Assembly (NCBI RefSeq): GCF_963678635.1
Contig: NC_087068.1
Coordinates: 23,686,697 to 23,750,696 of the forward strand
Source of the DNA: Symsagittifera roscoffensis
Lineage: Eukaryota; Xenacoelomorpha; Acoela; Convolutidae
Direction: 5' to 3'
DNA length: 64,000 nt
How positions within the stretch are numbered: the stretch's first letter is position 1; the number at the start of each line of letters is the position of its first letter. Of this stretch, positions 1 to 10,585 are shown one piece after another. Under the pieces are notes generated by a model. It was not told where the DNA came from and made no database searches. It worked only from the letters and a program-made list of their open reading frames with translations. Made by a program: the position numbers and the translations under genes.

Positions 1-345
1 GAAACGTCATCGGACAACCATGTCTTGCTATCCACGTATTGATCAGGTGGTCGCATGTCTCTTCCGCCGAGGCAGTTATGCAGGGCACGGCCTCTGCATA
101 CTTCGTGAAATGATCTATCATGACCAGCATCTGATTATAACCATTGTCTGTCATGCATATCTTTTGGTGATCTATCTGCACCACCTCGTTGAATTCAGAC
201 GACTCTATCGATTGTAAAGGAAATCGAAACTTCCTTGGATCCTTGACCTGCTGGTATGACAGACATGCTGGTACCCATTTCTCGCATGCCTTTTTCATCC
301 CAGGCCACTCAAAGCGCTTCAGGATCCTCTGATATACTTTGTCGA
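1..345 (-). pseudogene. pol: Copy A integrase, N-terminal and start of catalytic core (partial)
   Basis: Translated on the minus strand, this stretch continues from the HHCC zinc-binding region into the catalytic core. The segment DPRKFRFPLQSIESSEFNEV aligns with the same segment of the copy B integrase, and the first catalytic aspartate lies in VQIDHQK near 165-175. The second aspartate and the glutamate lie beyond the window edge. A one-base difference near 345, relative to copy B, puts this part out of frame with the upstream linker, so the polyprotein is broken. The enzyme would insert element cDNA into host DNA; this copy cannot. Confidence 0.75.
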
Positions 346-1257
346 TCCCTGATGGCCCATCTGATCATGTGACCTGAATAATAGTTCTGTCTGATAGAGT
401 TGCGGTAACACTATCGCGTTATACTTGTATAGGACTCTGTCTTCCTCTCTTCTTTTGCAAGCCACGATCCCGTCCTTGTTCAAATATAACCTCCCTTCCT
501 TCTGCATGAAGTATTGTCTCAGGATGCGATAACTATCTTCCTCGAGGTCCCCTTTATCCGGAGAACCATTCTCGATCCACCTTTTCAGGTTGCTTGTCAT
601 GCGATCATTTCTCTGCGCTCTTAGAAGGTCCGAGAGTCTGTATCTCGCCTTCAAGTATGTCTTCATGACCCTCATCTGACTATTCAGCTCATTGGGCTGA
701 TGTGTGTCTTCTTCCATCTTAACGCACCAAATCTTCGCCAACGGTTGTGTTTCTTGTTCAAACGGCTGAAGATCAGTCCTGACTACCTCTTTCTGCGGCA
801 ACAGGCTTATCGAACGTTTCGATACCGCTATCGTTTCTAAGTCATCCGCTGCGTTGTCAAAGACTCTTTCGCTTGGTATAAGGTAGCGATCGCTGTCAGG
901 ATCCTGATACACCTCTCTGTCCAGGTCCCTTGCCCGAGTTTCCACTAGTAGCATGTGTATCGCTAGTTCTGACAGTTCTGATCCCAAACTCGAGTTCCTG
1001 TCTGAATAGGTGTCCATTCCTGAGTTTCGGGAATCATCATCCGTCGAAGAGGTTGTGCTGGAGACTGCACGCTCCTCCAGATCATGTCTGTGCCTTCTTC
1101 GCATCCATCTGAACTCCCCTGACAAAATCTTGTTCTCTAGGTCCTGTTTCTCATCAGGAATTTTCTTGTCTATCTCAGACTCCCCGGACAAATTTTCTTG
1201 TCCCGGGTGTTGATCTTGTGATCGCTGGTTCTTTTCATCATTCGTCTCCCCGGACAA
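319..1257 (-). pseudogene. pol: Copy A pol: linker between RNase H and integrase
   Basis: This open stretch of about 310 codons matches the linker between RNase H and integrase in copy B. It is hydrophilic and acidic, contains SGE motifs (LSGES, LSGEF), then a basic region (YLKARYRLSDLLRAQRNDRM) and ends at the first integrase zinc ligands (HDQMGHQG). The reading frame is lost just after HQG, near 345, and is separated from the preceding RNase H frame by a shift near 1240-1257. The shift falls at a CTCCCCGGACAAA motif that resembles the element's polypurine tract. I do not recognise a known fold in the linker itself. Confidence 0.7.
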
Positions 1258-2479
1258 ATAGTCTTGCAGCCGATTTTGTTCTACCTTTTTTACCTTCCTT
1301 ATCCTGGTCCACGAAGGTGACGGTTTTCTTTCGCTTGCTGCTTCCCTGTTCTTTCTGTCCGTAAGAAGTACTGGTTAAAATCTCTTGGGGTATTGAGGAT
1401 ACTAGTTGCTGAACTATTGTCCTACAATCCCTCTCATTCTCTTCGTGCTGTCGTCTGGACGGCATGATCTTCATTTTCTCACTGACTGTTAGCGATGCCA
1501 CTGCAGCTGTCCACTCGGGGTCATCTCTGGTCACTTCTCTTTCTAACAATCCACCCAGCATCCGCATCACTTGTGGTGTGACTTGCACCGTTTTATCCAA
1601 TAATGAGAGGCTGTTTATATTCATGCGAGAGAGTTCTTGCTGGACCAGGTTCGAGCGCAGCAATAGATCCAAGGGGACCGGGTCCTCCTTGGATAGGATC
1701 TTTATCTCGGCTGCTTTCTCTACAGGTAACTCAGGGTGCCCTGAAATTGGATGTCCAGACTTATCCAACCATCTCGTTAAGGGAAGCGCTTCATAAGTTT
1801 CTTTGTCCAGAAACGAGAATCCCTCCTTTATTTCCGCCTGATTGGCCTGCTTCTGCTCCAATCTCTCATAGAACTCAGTTTTCTTGCTGAGGCTGTCAGC
1901 ATTCTGGTGTTTATCACGCATCCTATGTTCGATTATCATATGGTAGCCATCCAATCTTACTATCCATCTACCAATATAACTCTGATCCATCGAGTAGGTC
2001 TTCAACCAGGATAACGCTCTGTTGTCCACGCGTAACTTGAAGGGAGCGCTCCCCAAGTATGCTCGGTACTTCTCCACGAAGGTGACTACTGCAAACATTT
2101 CTGCTTTTGGTGCGCCATATTTCATCTCTGTGTCACTCAAGACTTTGCTGCCGTATGCAATGGGACGGAGAACTGTTCTTCCGTTCCATTCTTGCTCTTG
2201 ATGCAAGATTCCTGAGATGGCCACCACCGATGCGTCTGTGTCGAGAACATACATGCCCTTTTCTGTAGGCATGCCCAGCACTGGCGCTTCGCACAGTTCC
2301 CGCTTTATGTTCTCGAAAGCAACCTGTGCCTCATCGTTCCATTCGAACTTTTTCCCTTTGTTGCGCATCAGCTTCTGCATCGGGTACACCTTGTCCGCAT
2401 ATCCTTTTATGAATTCTCGGTAGTAATTGGCAAACCCTAGGAAGCTCAGGAGCTGTGTGTCCGTTCTGGGGCTTTCCAT
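1238..2479 (-). pseudogene. pol: Copy A pol: end of reverse transcriptase and RNase H
   Basis: The first 60 or so residues carry the thumb/connection signature typical of Ty3/gypsy RT (SFLGFANYYREFIKGYA, then MRNKGKKFEWNDEAQVAF). RNase H follows, with a first acidic motif VLDTDAS, a second KAEMFAV, a third LRVDNRALSWL, and the closing HQNADSLSKK. The remaining 200 or so residues are the start of the linker leading to integrase. The apparent methionine start is only where the frame resumes after a one-base shift near 2470; in copies B and C the preceding residues are continuous with RT. RNase H degrades the RNA strand of the RNA-DNA hybrid during reverse transcription. Confidence 0.82.
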
Positions 2480-3246
2480 GTCAACACTGCTTCCACTGCT
2501 TCCGGGTCCGGCCTCACACCATGCCTATCCACCATTCTTCCTAGGTACTTAATCGAGTCCCTAAGGATTTCACATTTCGATGGTTTGCACTTTAATCATG
2601 CTCTTTTCATGCATCCAAAGACCTCATCGAGCCTATCAATGTGGTCTTCCAGGGTCGGTGTCGCTATGACTACGTCATCCACGTAACACATCACGAGGTT
2701 CCCGTACTTCTTGGTCACTCCCGTACTTCTTGGCCTGAGCCATCAGTCTTTGAAAAGTGGCCGTTGCATTGCACAAGCCGAAGGGCATCCTCTTCCACTG
2801 GTACAATCCCAACTCGCACGCGAATCCGGTCTTCTCTCTGTCCTTCTTTCGCAGAGGGACCTGCCAGAAGGCAGAACCTAAGTCCAATGTGGTGAAGAAC
2901 TTGGCATCACCAAGCTTAGATAGGCTCTCGTCTATTCGCGGTATCGGGTACGCATCTTTTATCGTTACCGCGTTCAAGTAACGAAAGTCGCAACAAAATC
3001 TAAGCTGCCCCCCTTTCTTTTTCGCCATTACTACTCCGCAAGCCCATGGCGATTTCGAGGGTTCTATCATGTCTTATTCAAGCAACATTTCTATTTCCGT
3101 TCGGCACGCTTCCGATTTGTGAGGCGTCATTCGTCTTGCGCCTTCCCTATGGGGAACGGCGCCTTCTTCTAGTTCGATTTCGTGTTCGACGAAATTACAG
3201 CAACCGATATCCGCCTTATGTTTTGAAAATACATCTGCGTTCCGAT
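2480..3246 (-). pseudogene. pol: Copy A pol: reverse transcriptase fingers and palm, broken
   Basis: The longest open part (2675-3070) contains LRFCCDFRYLNAVTIKDAYP, the first catalytic aspartate in TTLDLGSAFWQ, and MPFGLCNATATFQRLMAQA, all hallmarks of Ty3/gypsy RT. The YVDD catalytic box is encoded at 2673-2684 but in another frame, because a short duplication of GTACTTCTTGG at about 2703-2730 shifts the frame. A TAA replaces a tyrosine codon near 3075, and another shift lies near 3255. Copy B and C alignments make these lesions clear. No functional enzyme could be made from this copy. Confidence 0.82.
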
Positions 3247-4104
3247 TTAGGAGGTCCGTAATTTTTTGAAATATCCCTCACCTATTTTCCCTTTTAAATG
3301 TTCTATCTCTGGCAAAACCGGTTTGTCAGATTCTAGTTCATATGACGAGGGGCGTTCCGGAAAATTCGAGCAGCTTGATAAGCCGTCGTCCGTTTCGGAT
3401 TTCATTGAAAACAATTTATGAATAGATTTTAATTCATTAATCCTCTTCAAAATTTTTTCTTTATTGGCGTGATAAGGACAATCTTTCACACTATATTGCT
3501 TCAAGTTTTGTGTCTCCTCATAGTCGGTCCTCATCGGCAAAGCGTAGCCAAGCTTCTTTCCACGCTGGATTGAAACCGTGGTGTCCAGTGTGTTCAACAA
3601 CACACTGACACACAGTCCGTTTCGCGTTACCGAGAAGCTCCGGCCTAAAATCACCGAACTCTGACTATTTGGATTCGGTACTAAGCAAACCTGTTTACTA
3701 TCACTTAACGAATTCAAGTTTCTCATTCTAAAAATTGCTACCACAGCTTGTCCTGGTTGTAATTTTACTTTTCTATCCAAAAAAATTGGTACCTTGTTTT
3801 CGTCTGTTATTATCCTATTAACTGGTCTCTTAACATACTTCCGGTCCGGGTTTCTAATCCGTATCAGACTGTTGTTCAAGTCAATCATCACGTCAAAATT
3901 CCTGACAAAATCTCTGCCCAAGATGAATTGGTCGGCGTCGTCCAGATTCTCTACCACCAGGAAGCTCATCCAAAATCCCGTCCTCCCATGTGGAGGACCG
4001 TTATTGGTGTTCTTCCGGCCACGTAGATAGCTCCTCGATTGGCGGCGGCCAGTCGGAGATTCGTTGGAATTAGATCTTCCCGCGTGAAGCCCATTCTTTC
4101 CCAA
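3247..4104 (-). pseudogene. pol: Copy A pol: protease C-terminal part and protease-RT connector
   Basis: After about 45 out-of-frame residues the frame joins the retropepsin C-terminal half: WMSFLVVENLDDADQFILGRDF, where ILGRDF is the conserved hydrophobic-glycine motif near the end of retroviral-type aspartic proteases. The remaining 200 residues are a connector seen in all copies (HLKGKI, SETDDGLSSCSNFPERP) that leads to RT. The protease would cut Gag and Pol polyproteins. The frame is separated from the catalytic DTG part by a shift near 3966-4030. Confidence 0.7.
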
Positions 4105-4415
4105 GTTTTTATCGGCATCACACTCACTACCGCTCCTGTGTCCAGAAGCCCTGTGACTCCGATTTTTGTTCCGTTGGTGTCGAGCAGATGTGCGGTCACA
4201 TCTGCTTCATACCCAATGTGTACTGCGTCTTGTTCCATCATGGCGTCATGGCCTATCCTGCGGACTTTGAGTTCCTTTTCTCCCAAATAGATCTGCCCCA
4301 TTTGGTCATCATCTGTTGTTACATAAGTCCTGGTGTAAATACTGATTCCATCCACATTCAGCATTACTTGATACGGCCCATAGACCTCTAGGTAGCGTCC
4401 ATGAAGTTTCTTCAT
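3966..4415 (-). pseudogene. pol: Copy A aspartic protease, catalytic half
   Basis: About 150 codons with the retropepsin catalytic triplet in GLLDTGAVVSVMPIKTW and a flap-like segment ANRGAIYVAGRTPI. The upstream residues (YGPYQVMLNVDGISIYT) continue Gag in the same frame, separated from it only by one in-frame TGA at 4443-4445 where copies B and C have arginine. This implies a single Gag-Pro reading frame in the ancestor. The frame shifts before the second half of the protease, so the domain is broken in this copy. Confidence 0.78.
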
Positions 4416-4442
4416 GCGAGGGCCACCCGTCGTTAGTAGTGC

Positions 4443-6365
4443 TCACACAGCTCTCGACTCGGTGCGTGGCTCCACCTGCCTCAGATAATCTGCATATGTG
4501 TCCAAATGCATCAAAGTGAACTCGGATGGTTCACTCAGATTTCTGATCACCTGATTTCCAGCCACTGAGATTATCGACTGTATCTTGGTTCCTTGCGGCA
4601 CCATGCCGAACCTCTGACCGGAGATCACATTAAGCTTCATGCTCAAACTGCTTGGTGCTTTAGTTTCCTCGAACTCCGTTGCTTCGAAGGTATTCAGTTG
4701 CTCCTGAAGTTTTTCATTCTCCAGTTCAAGTTTCACTTTTTGTTCGATCTCTTTCGTCACTAGTTCCTGCTGCACTCCATTTAGAGCATCCCTCGCGGCT
4801 GCCTTATAATCGACCTTGAAGTCGTGAGCCGCAGTTGCTGGTTCCGGCTCACGTGTCTCCTCTATTACCGCTTGCATTTTCTTTGCCGCCAGCTCTTGAG
4901 GTTTATCCTTTCTGCGTGCCTCTGCTTCACTCAAAAGTCGAGCCTTGCTGGCTTTCACTCCTGACAAAGCTTCTTCATGTCTTGTATGCTTTATGTCTGC
5001 CACTGCATCCCAGAATTGCGGACAATCTGATTTAAAATGACCTTCCAAGTTGCAAAAGAAACACCTCGGGCCGAATTTCGCAATTACTCCTCTCATGAAA
5101 TCCTCGTGGTCTAACTCTGACGCATCTTCGTCCTCGAGGCTAAAGCCTATTGCTTTCATGCCTTGTTTGTAAGCTGGGCATGCTGACACATGATGGTCCG
5201 TTGAACTGCAATTAGCAGAAGAGCGTCTCTTGTCCATATAATCCCTCGGTTTGTACCAATCGTTCCCTTGGTTTGCTGGTCCGTTGTTAAAATTGCCATA
5301 ATTGTTCTTGTAATATCCAGATCTCGAAGGAGGTTTCAACAAAAGATACTCCTTTGATTTGAGCCTCAACTCCTCCGGTGTTGGCGCATTGGTTGATAGT
5401 GGTGTGTAATGCGTTGCTAGCATCGTACGAAGTTCATCACTCTTCACACCATCGATAAATTTCGAGGCTACGGCCAGGTTCATCCTTCGGTTTGACTCAT
5501 CCGGTTGGCTGCGTCTTCTCAGCATTTCCAAATCATCGAGAAACTTGTCTATCGTTTCATCTTCTCGTTGCCTCCGTTTCTCGAAGCGCATCATCGCCTG
5601 GTGCCCCTGCACCCCTGATCCAAAACGGTTTAACAAGATTTCGAAGATTTTCTCTGCAGTGTCACGTTGATATTGCTTCTTGGCCATGACACAGTTCAGG
5701 GCTGTCCCTTCTAAGTTGCTGGTGAGCGCGCTGCATTCCTTTCTCTCCGACAAGTCCTCTTCCTCGAAATGCAGCTTCATTACCTCTATCCAGGTATCAA
5801 TACAGCCATCAGATTCGTCTTTGTAGCATCTTGGTTTCTTAAAGTCTCTTCTGGACTTCTCACTGCGTTCATTGGTTCTTGATAACCTTGTCAGGAATGT
5901 CTCCAAAGACCTGTTTAGGGGTTCAAATGCTGTGGCCATTGCCGTAGCATCCCTTGAGTGTCCTGCTTGAGTGTCCTCACACCTCGTCGAAGGCTCTGTG
6001 CGCGGTGCATCCCTGCAAACCGAATCACCGTGAGTGTTTCCCGCTTGGCCCACATGACTCCTCCTCGGGCTTGCATGCCCCCTGTTGCCGGAATCACTTC
6101 TCCCAGTCGCATGTGTGCCTTGCGTTGGTCGTTCGTTAGAGATCTGTCTGTTCCCCGTTGAACTTGCTCTACTGTTCGGGCCCCATGCTCCATTACCCCT
6201 TGTGGCATAGCTTGATGAACTGCCCCTGCCTCTAGTGGATCCATACGTCTTCCTCTTCTGATGTTCATTGAAGTTCACCCTCGGTTCCCTGCTGGGACCT
6301 CCCGAGTTCGGTTCTCCTTCTTTTGGTCCACTCTTGCTGCTTAGTAGCCCGTCCAACCTATCCAT
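4443..6365 (-). pseudogene. gag: Copy A Gag: capsid-like region and zinc knuckles
   Basis: A 640-codon open stretch. Residues around 190-340 form a Ty3/gypsy-type capsid region (DTWIEVMKLHFEEEDL, then a helix-rich block to KSKEYLLLKP). A basic, RGG-like and Ser/Asn-rich segment precedes it (STRGRGSSSSYATRGNGAWG). Two CX2CX4HX4C knuckles follow in the family. The second (CFFCNLEGHFKSDC) is complete here, while the first has lost its leading cysteine (SANCSSTDHHVSAC). Gag packages the element RNA and assembles particles. The stretch is bounded by in-frame stops TAG (6372-6374) and TGA (4443-4445), so it is a slice of a longer Gag and not a separate gene. Confidence 0.82.
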
Positions 6366-6371
6366 GATAGC

Positions 6372-7151
6372 CTAAGTTCGCCGCTCCATCATGGCGTCTA
6401 TCTTTGTGTCAAGAGTCCCAAGAGACTGCTCTTGCTGAATTCTTATCCTCTCCATGTCGTCTCTTAAGCGTAACTCTCGCTGTTCCGCCTCTCTGGTCAT
6501 TCGCGACAAGTTCTTCGCCATATGCTCGTCCGTTCTTTTTTTCAAGCGTTTTTCGCTCCTGCCAACTTCCTGTCTATTGCGGTTTATTTCTTCCCGCAGA
6601 CTTTCTCTTTCAATGTGAACTGCTCTTTCTAGTTCACTCATCCTTATTGACATCTGCTCGTTTTGTTCTCCTAAACTGTCCACTATGTTGTTTAAAGCTT
6701 TTTCTAGTGCTGCCCCGTTATCCACGAGTGGCGTCACTAGTGGCGGTGTAACCCTGTCGGTCCCAGGTAGCTTCGTGCTGGTCGAGATCCGGGCCTTGAC
6801 TCTCTGTCTCGACGTCTTCTCATTATCTATTTCAGGATCCACTAACGCGTTGCCTAGCCCTCTGGTTCTACTCTCTCCAGTCTGTGGCTCTGAACTTGTC
6901 ATAATCGCGAAGTCTTTTGACTGGCCCGGTGTGTTTGCCTCTTTGCTTATCGTTGTCACTACACCAAATTTGTCCATGGTTCCAGTCTCTCTTCCGACGT
7001 ATGCCTCGTTCTCCTGGATCGAACTATTGAGGCTGACTTGAGATCCAAAGTCCCCTTGCTCCTCTTCATCCTCTTCCTCCTGGGATTCACCGTCGTTTCC
7101 TGCTCCTCCTCCCATGCTGAATGGAAAGATGTTTCCGAAGGTGTTCTTCAT
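6372..7151 (-). pseudogene. gag: Copy A Gag: central coiled-coil part
   Basis: About 260 codons in the same frame as the flanking Gag pieces. The N-terminal part is acidic (EEEDEEEQGDF). The C-terminal third (about residues 160-255) is strongly heptad-like and charged (ALNNIVDSLGEQNEQMSIRM through to TKIDAMMERRT), as expected for a Gag oligomerisation coiled coil. The same arrangement, an acidic stretch and then a coiled coil, occurs inside the uninterrupted Gag of copies C and D. The start methionine is only the first one after an in-frame TAA at 7158-7160. Confidence 0.7.
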
Positions 7152-7157
7152 TCTTTC

Positions 7158-7619
7158 TTAGAATGATGATGACGTTGTTTGTTTCCCATTTCCGCCTGCC
7201 ATCATAGTGTTATCTGTCGGAGATCTTCTAGTTGCCGTTACTTCAGTTGAGATGTCGGACAGTTCCGACATCTCCTCTCGATCCAATGTCCCGGTGGAAG
7301 TGGCAAAATCATGGCCTTGTTCTACCGGAATAGATTCACTCGCCAGCCTTCTGCCTCTCCCTTCCAGTCCATTTACTTCCTGGTTGTCGTTCATGGTATG
7401 GTCCGTATTGACCTCCACTTCTAACAGTTCTTTTCGCTCCTCTGAGGTCTTCTGACTTCTCGTTTCAACCATTCTGCCTGAAACCGTCTCCCTTTTATCG
7501 GACCGGGATCGCTTGATCCAATCCACAAAAGGATCGGTCATCGTTTTTCTTTGCTTTTCAGGTATGAATTTCCTAAAGCTATTACCTCGTTTTGGTATCC
7601 TTGACTTGTCTAGACTCAT
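7158..7619 (-). pseudogene. gag: Copy A Gag: N-terminus
   Basis: This 153-codon piece begins at the first methionine after the leader. Its start (SRIPKRGNSFRKF) is recognisably related to the N-terminus of the other copies (TKIPRLSKGSTRKFK), which supports this start. It is basic at first and then rich in Ser, Thr, Glu and Asp, with no known domain. It ends at an in-frame TAA, eight bases after which the central Gag piece restarts in the same frame. A nonsense mutation is the simplest reading; suppressed termination cannot be excluded but copies B to D have no stop there. Confidence 0.68.
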
Positions 7620-8066
7620 TCTCTATTTGTCACTTATTAATGCCTATACTTAACCCGATTGCTAGATACCTTATAGTTTTATTAACAATAATAATGACAC
7701 AACACAATAATTTTCACAAGATTCTATTAAATAGTTGCCACGAATCCCTGTATGTTATCAGAGTACAGTTTGTATAAAATTTATTTCGGTGGTAAGATCT
7801 GAAAACTAGCACAATATGATGTTATCAGTCAATTTAAAAGATAGTGTACTCACTACCCAATCAAGCACAATTTATGTTGATTTAAAATCAAAAAACAAAA
7901 TATATATTTAATGTCAAACTGTGAATACCTCTATGAAAAAAACGTATGTGTAATGTACTCTTAGTCGGTCGCAGTACAATAGTCGAACCTGTCTTTTAAA
8001 GAAAAAGCTTTCCCTGCTCGGTGCTACACCAAACAGACAAAACTTTGAAGGCAGTAATTTTCTCAA

Positions 8067-8087
8067 GTGGGTGTCTATTGCACCCAC
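8067..8087 (-). promoter_or_regulatory. Conserved leader hairpin 1 (copy A)
   Basis: GTGGGTG, a seven-base loop and CACCCAC form a perfect 7-bp stem. The same hairpin, preceded by the same TCTCAA, occurs in copies B, C and D; in the longer versions one stem pair changes from G-C to A-T on both sides, which preserves pairing. Confidence 0.7.
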
Positions 8088-8115
8088 CGAGTACTGTGTT
8101 ACCTATCTGCCTACG

Positions 8116-8155
8116 GACTGCCCGAGCTAGACCTACTAAAATCCTCAGGGCAGTC
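8116..8155 (-). promoter_or_regulatory. Conserved leader stem 2 (copy A)
   Basis: GACTGCCC pairs with GGGCAGTC across a 24-base loop. Copies C and D have TTGCC(C) pairing with (G)GGCAA at the same place relative to hairpin 1, so pairing is kept although the outer bases differ. Confidence 0.68.
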
Positions 8156-8384
8156 ACTTTTCCCAAAAACGTATTATGTTACAATCCACACCAATGAATC
8201 ACGCTCTTTTTAATTTAGACTTAGTGTCGCGAATATCCGAGTTCGGACCTGTTTTGTTTTGGTCTGGTTCTTATTGAAAGGCAAGTTACCAGTGCAGTCA
8301 CTGATCCCTAGCCTGTGTGCTAATAACCTAATACCTCTCACTTTAGTCTTTCTTTCGCCTACCTAAGTCCTTTAATAAAATAAT

Positions 8385-8650
8385 ACCCCTCCGGGTTGGC
8401 ACAAATAGGACCCTTCCGGACTGGCAGAATCTAGACCCCTCCGGATTGGGACCCCTCTGAGTTAATTAATATAAGACCCCTCCGGATTTGGACCCCTCCG
8501 AATTAGCAACTATAAGACCCCTCCGGATTGGGAACCCTCCTAACTTGAAAAAAAATTTTGACCCCTCCGGATTGGGAACCCTCCGGTTTTGTAAAAGTAG
8601 CTTTTCGGAGATTTCCTACTTTTAACCTATACCCCTCCGGATACATTCTC
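8385..8650. repeat. Cluster of CCCTCCGGATTG-type short repeats (copy A leader)
   Basis: About ten imperfect copies of a 12-base motif (consensus ACCCCTCCGGATTG, variants with CCTTCCGG or CCTCCGA) occur in about 265 bases with irregular spacing. Further single copies lie near 8705, 9275, 9750 and 10010, and one near 11045 inside the LTR. The core TCCGGA is palindromic, so both orientations share it. Confidence 0.75.
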
Positions 8651-10558
8651 CAATGCAATTTTGCTCTTTCAATAAACTAGGAAGGGTATGTACTACTTTC
8701 CTAGACCCTTCCGGATTGAAGTTAAGCCTCTTATTTGACAATTCACACTAACGGTGAAGGGTCTTATCGCTCGCCTAACTTCGGCTCGATTAAGGTTTTG
8801 CTGTGCCTTTAGCCTTCCCTTTTCGTCTAGAACAGCCTAAAGTTACTTTATTCAACCGCTATTACCTTTTGGTAGGGGTATAAGGGCTTTTCTAAAAAAA
8901 ATTTTGTAAAACGTGAAGGGTGTACCCTTCCAAATTGAGGAATTTGCTAAAAACAATCTCAAAAAATTTTCACGCTTACTTTTCCGAAAAAACTTTGTCC
9001 CTATCAGTAAGCTCAGCTAATTTCTGATCTATTGGTACCAAGATCAACTCGATATGCCCAGTAGTTCCAAAGTTATTAACCAAAACGTCTTTTTTCTAAA
9101 CTCAAAAATTTTTCTCTCTTATAGGTTCCGCCTAACTTTTTCCGCAAATCTGGTCCTTTCGACCTAAAAATTATTGATCCGAGCTCAGAAGGCCTATACT
9201 CTTCTATTTCAATGCAAAAGACCCGATCTAAAACGCTTTTGCTGAAAAAATTTATGAAAAACTATGCTACCTGTACCCCTCCGGATTGATGAATCCACCA
9301 AATCAAACACGTTAAGTTCGATTACTCTGCAACCGGGAAGGCTTTCGGGTAGCGGGTTTTAAAACTTGTAGATTCACTAGTGGACGTTGTCCGAACAACT
9401 ATTTTTACTGTTCTAACTCAAAAATTTCAAAAAATTTTCTGAATTTTTATTGTTTCGGTTTCTCAAAAATCACGAAAATTCGGTTTTTTGGTTCCAAAAT
9501 AGTTCCAACCACTTCCGAACTAAACTTAACCGGTTCTATCTATTGTGGTAGTGCAATTACGATGTAACACACTACTTTAGCGCTTTTTTCCGTTTCAAAA
9601 ATTATCGATATCTCAAAAATCGCGACTTGTGGGGGGATCAAAATATCGCTATTTTGACCCTAAAAACCGGTCTGTTTTCGTTGTTTTTCACTGAAAAACG
9701 ATATAAGACTATTAATATAGGCTCTATAAGTAATAATAATAGTAATACTATACCCCTCCGGGTTTGTTTAATATCCGAATTAAGGTGCTTAACTCGGATA
9801 TTCGCAGTTCGGTGAAGGGTCACTACAGTGCAGCACTGTCGAGCCCCCCACAGATTACTATTTTAATTTTCTGTACCAAAAGGGATACAAAACTTGTTAA
9901 CGATACCCAACAGTCGATTGTTGTTGTCGTTGAGCCTCTTCTTGTTGCTCCTTGTACTGCTTGCCGGATCAGTCTTCTCCCAAGACCCTTCTGAATTGAG
10001 CGCAAATCAGCTGACCCTTCCGGATTGAGCGCAATTTATCATTAACGTGCTTAAATGCTCAAATAACCCTACAGTACAAGCCTCACAAACGGGCTAAAAA
10101 ACTGATCGTAACGATCTTGACTGATATAAATGCCTGTAACAACAATATATCTATCAACAACAAACGGGGGGGTCAGATCACATCTTGTCTGGGGGGATGA
10201 TTTCTACTGATTTTTTACTTTTTTACTGTTTTTGGTTTTTTCGGTTATTTTTTTATGTTTTTTGTTTTTCTTGGGTACTATATTACTTTTTGTTTGGTTT
10301 TATATATATCTTTAAGTGTTTTTGGTCAGGAACCTCTCAGGGAACGAGGGAATGGCCGATCCCCCCACCCTTCCTGGTTCGTGAGTTTTCGGTCTTAACT
10401 AAGTTAAAAAGCTATTCACGGTAATCCGGAGGGCTTCCGCGCTCCGAACCACCCCTCCGCCCCGGCGGTTTAGGCCTAATAAGGGCGTTAATGTGAGCAT
10501 CCGCTCGGCACGGAGTGCTCGTTAACGGTTCTGCCGGTCATGATGTTAAAAAGAATAA

Positions 10559-10573
10559 CACCCAGGAGCGCCA
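10559..10573 (-). other. Candidate primer-binding site (copy A)
   Basis: On the minus strand the sequence TGGCGCTCCTGGGTG starts with the TGG expected opposite a tRNA CCA end. It lies 12 bases inside the LTR terminus. The identical 15-mer occupies the same place in copy C (57884-57898) although the surrounding leader is divergent. The tRNA cannot be named from the sequence alone. Confidence 0.55.
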
Positions 10574-10585
10574 TAAAAACATCTA

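Larger units (their letters stand above)
7620..10585 (-). other. Copy A 5' leader, about 3 kb, non-coding, repeat-rich
   Basis: This stretch lies between the Gag start and the 5' LTR, and its length (2966 bp) closely matches the leader of copy C (3039 bp). It contains two conserved RNA hairpins near 8067-8155, an array of CCCTCCGGATTG-type repeats, long AT-rich tracts, and conserved islands shared with copy C near 10180-10510. I find no open frame with recognisable protein. Function is not known; packaging, translation control or an enhancer/insulator are all possible. Confidence 0.7.

Noticed and set aside
10200-10330. T-rich plus-strand stretch encoding a hydrophobic peptide (Phe/Tyr-rich), possible small membrane protein
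   Set aside because: It is a poly-T and low-complexity tract in the leader; the equivalent tract in copy C has a different frame structure.
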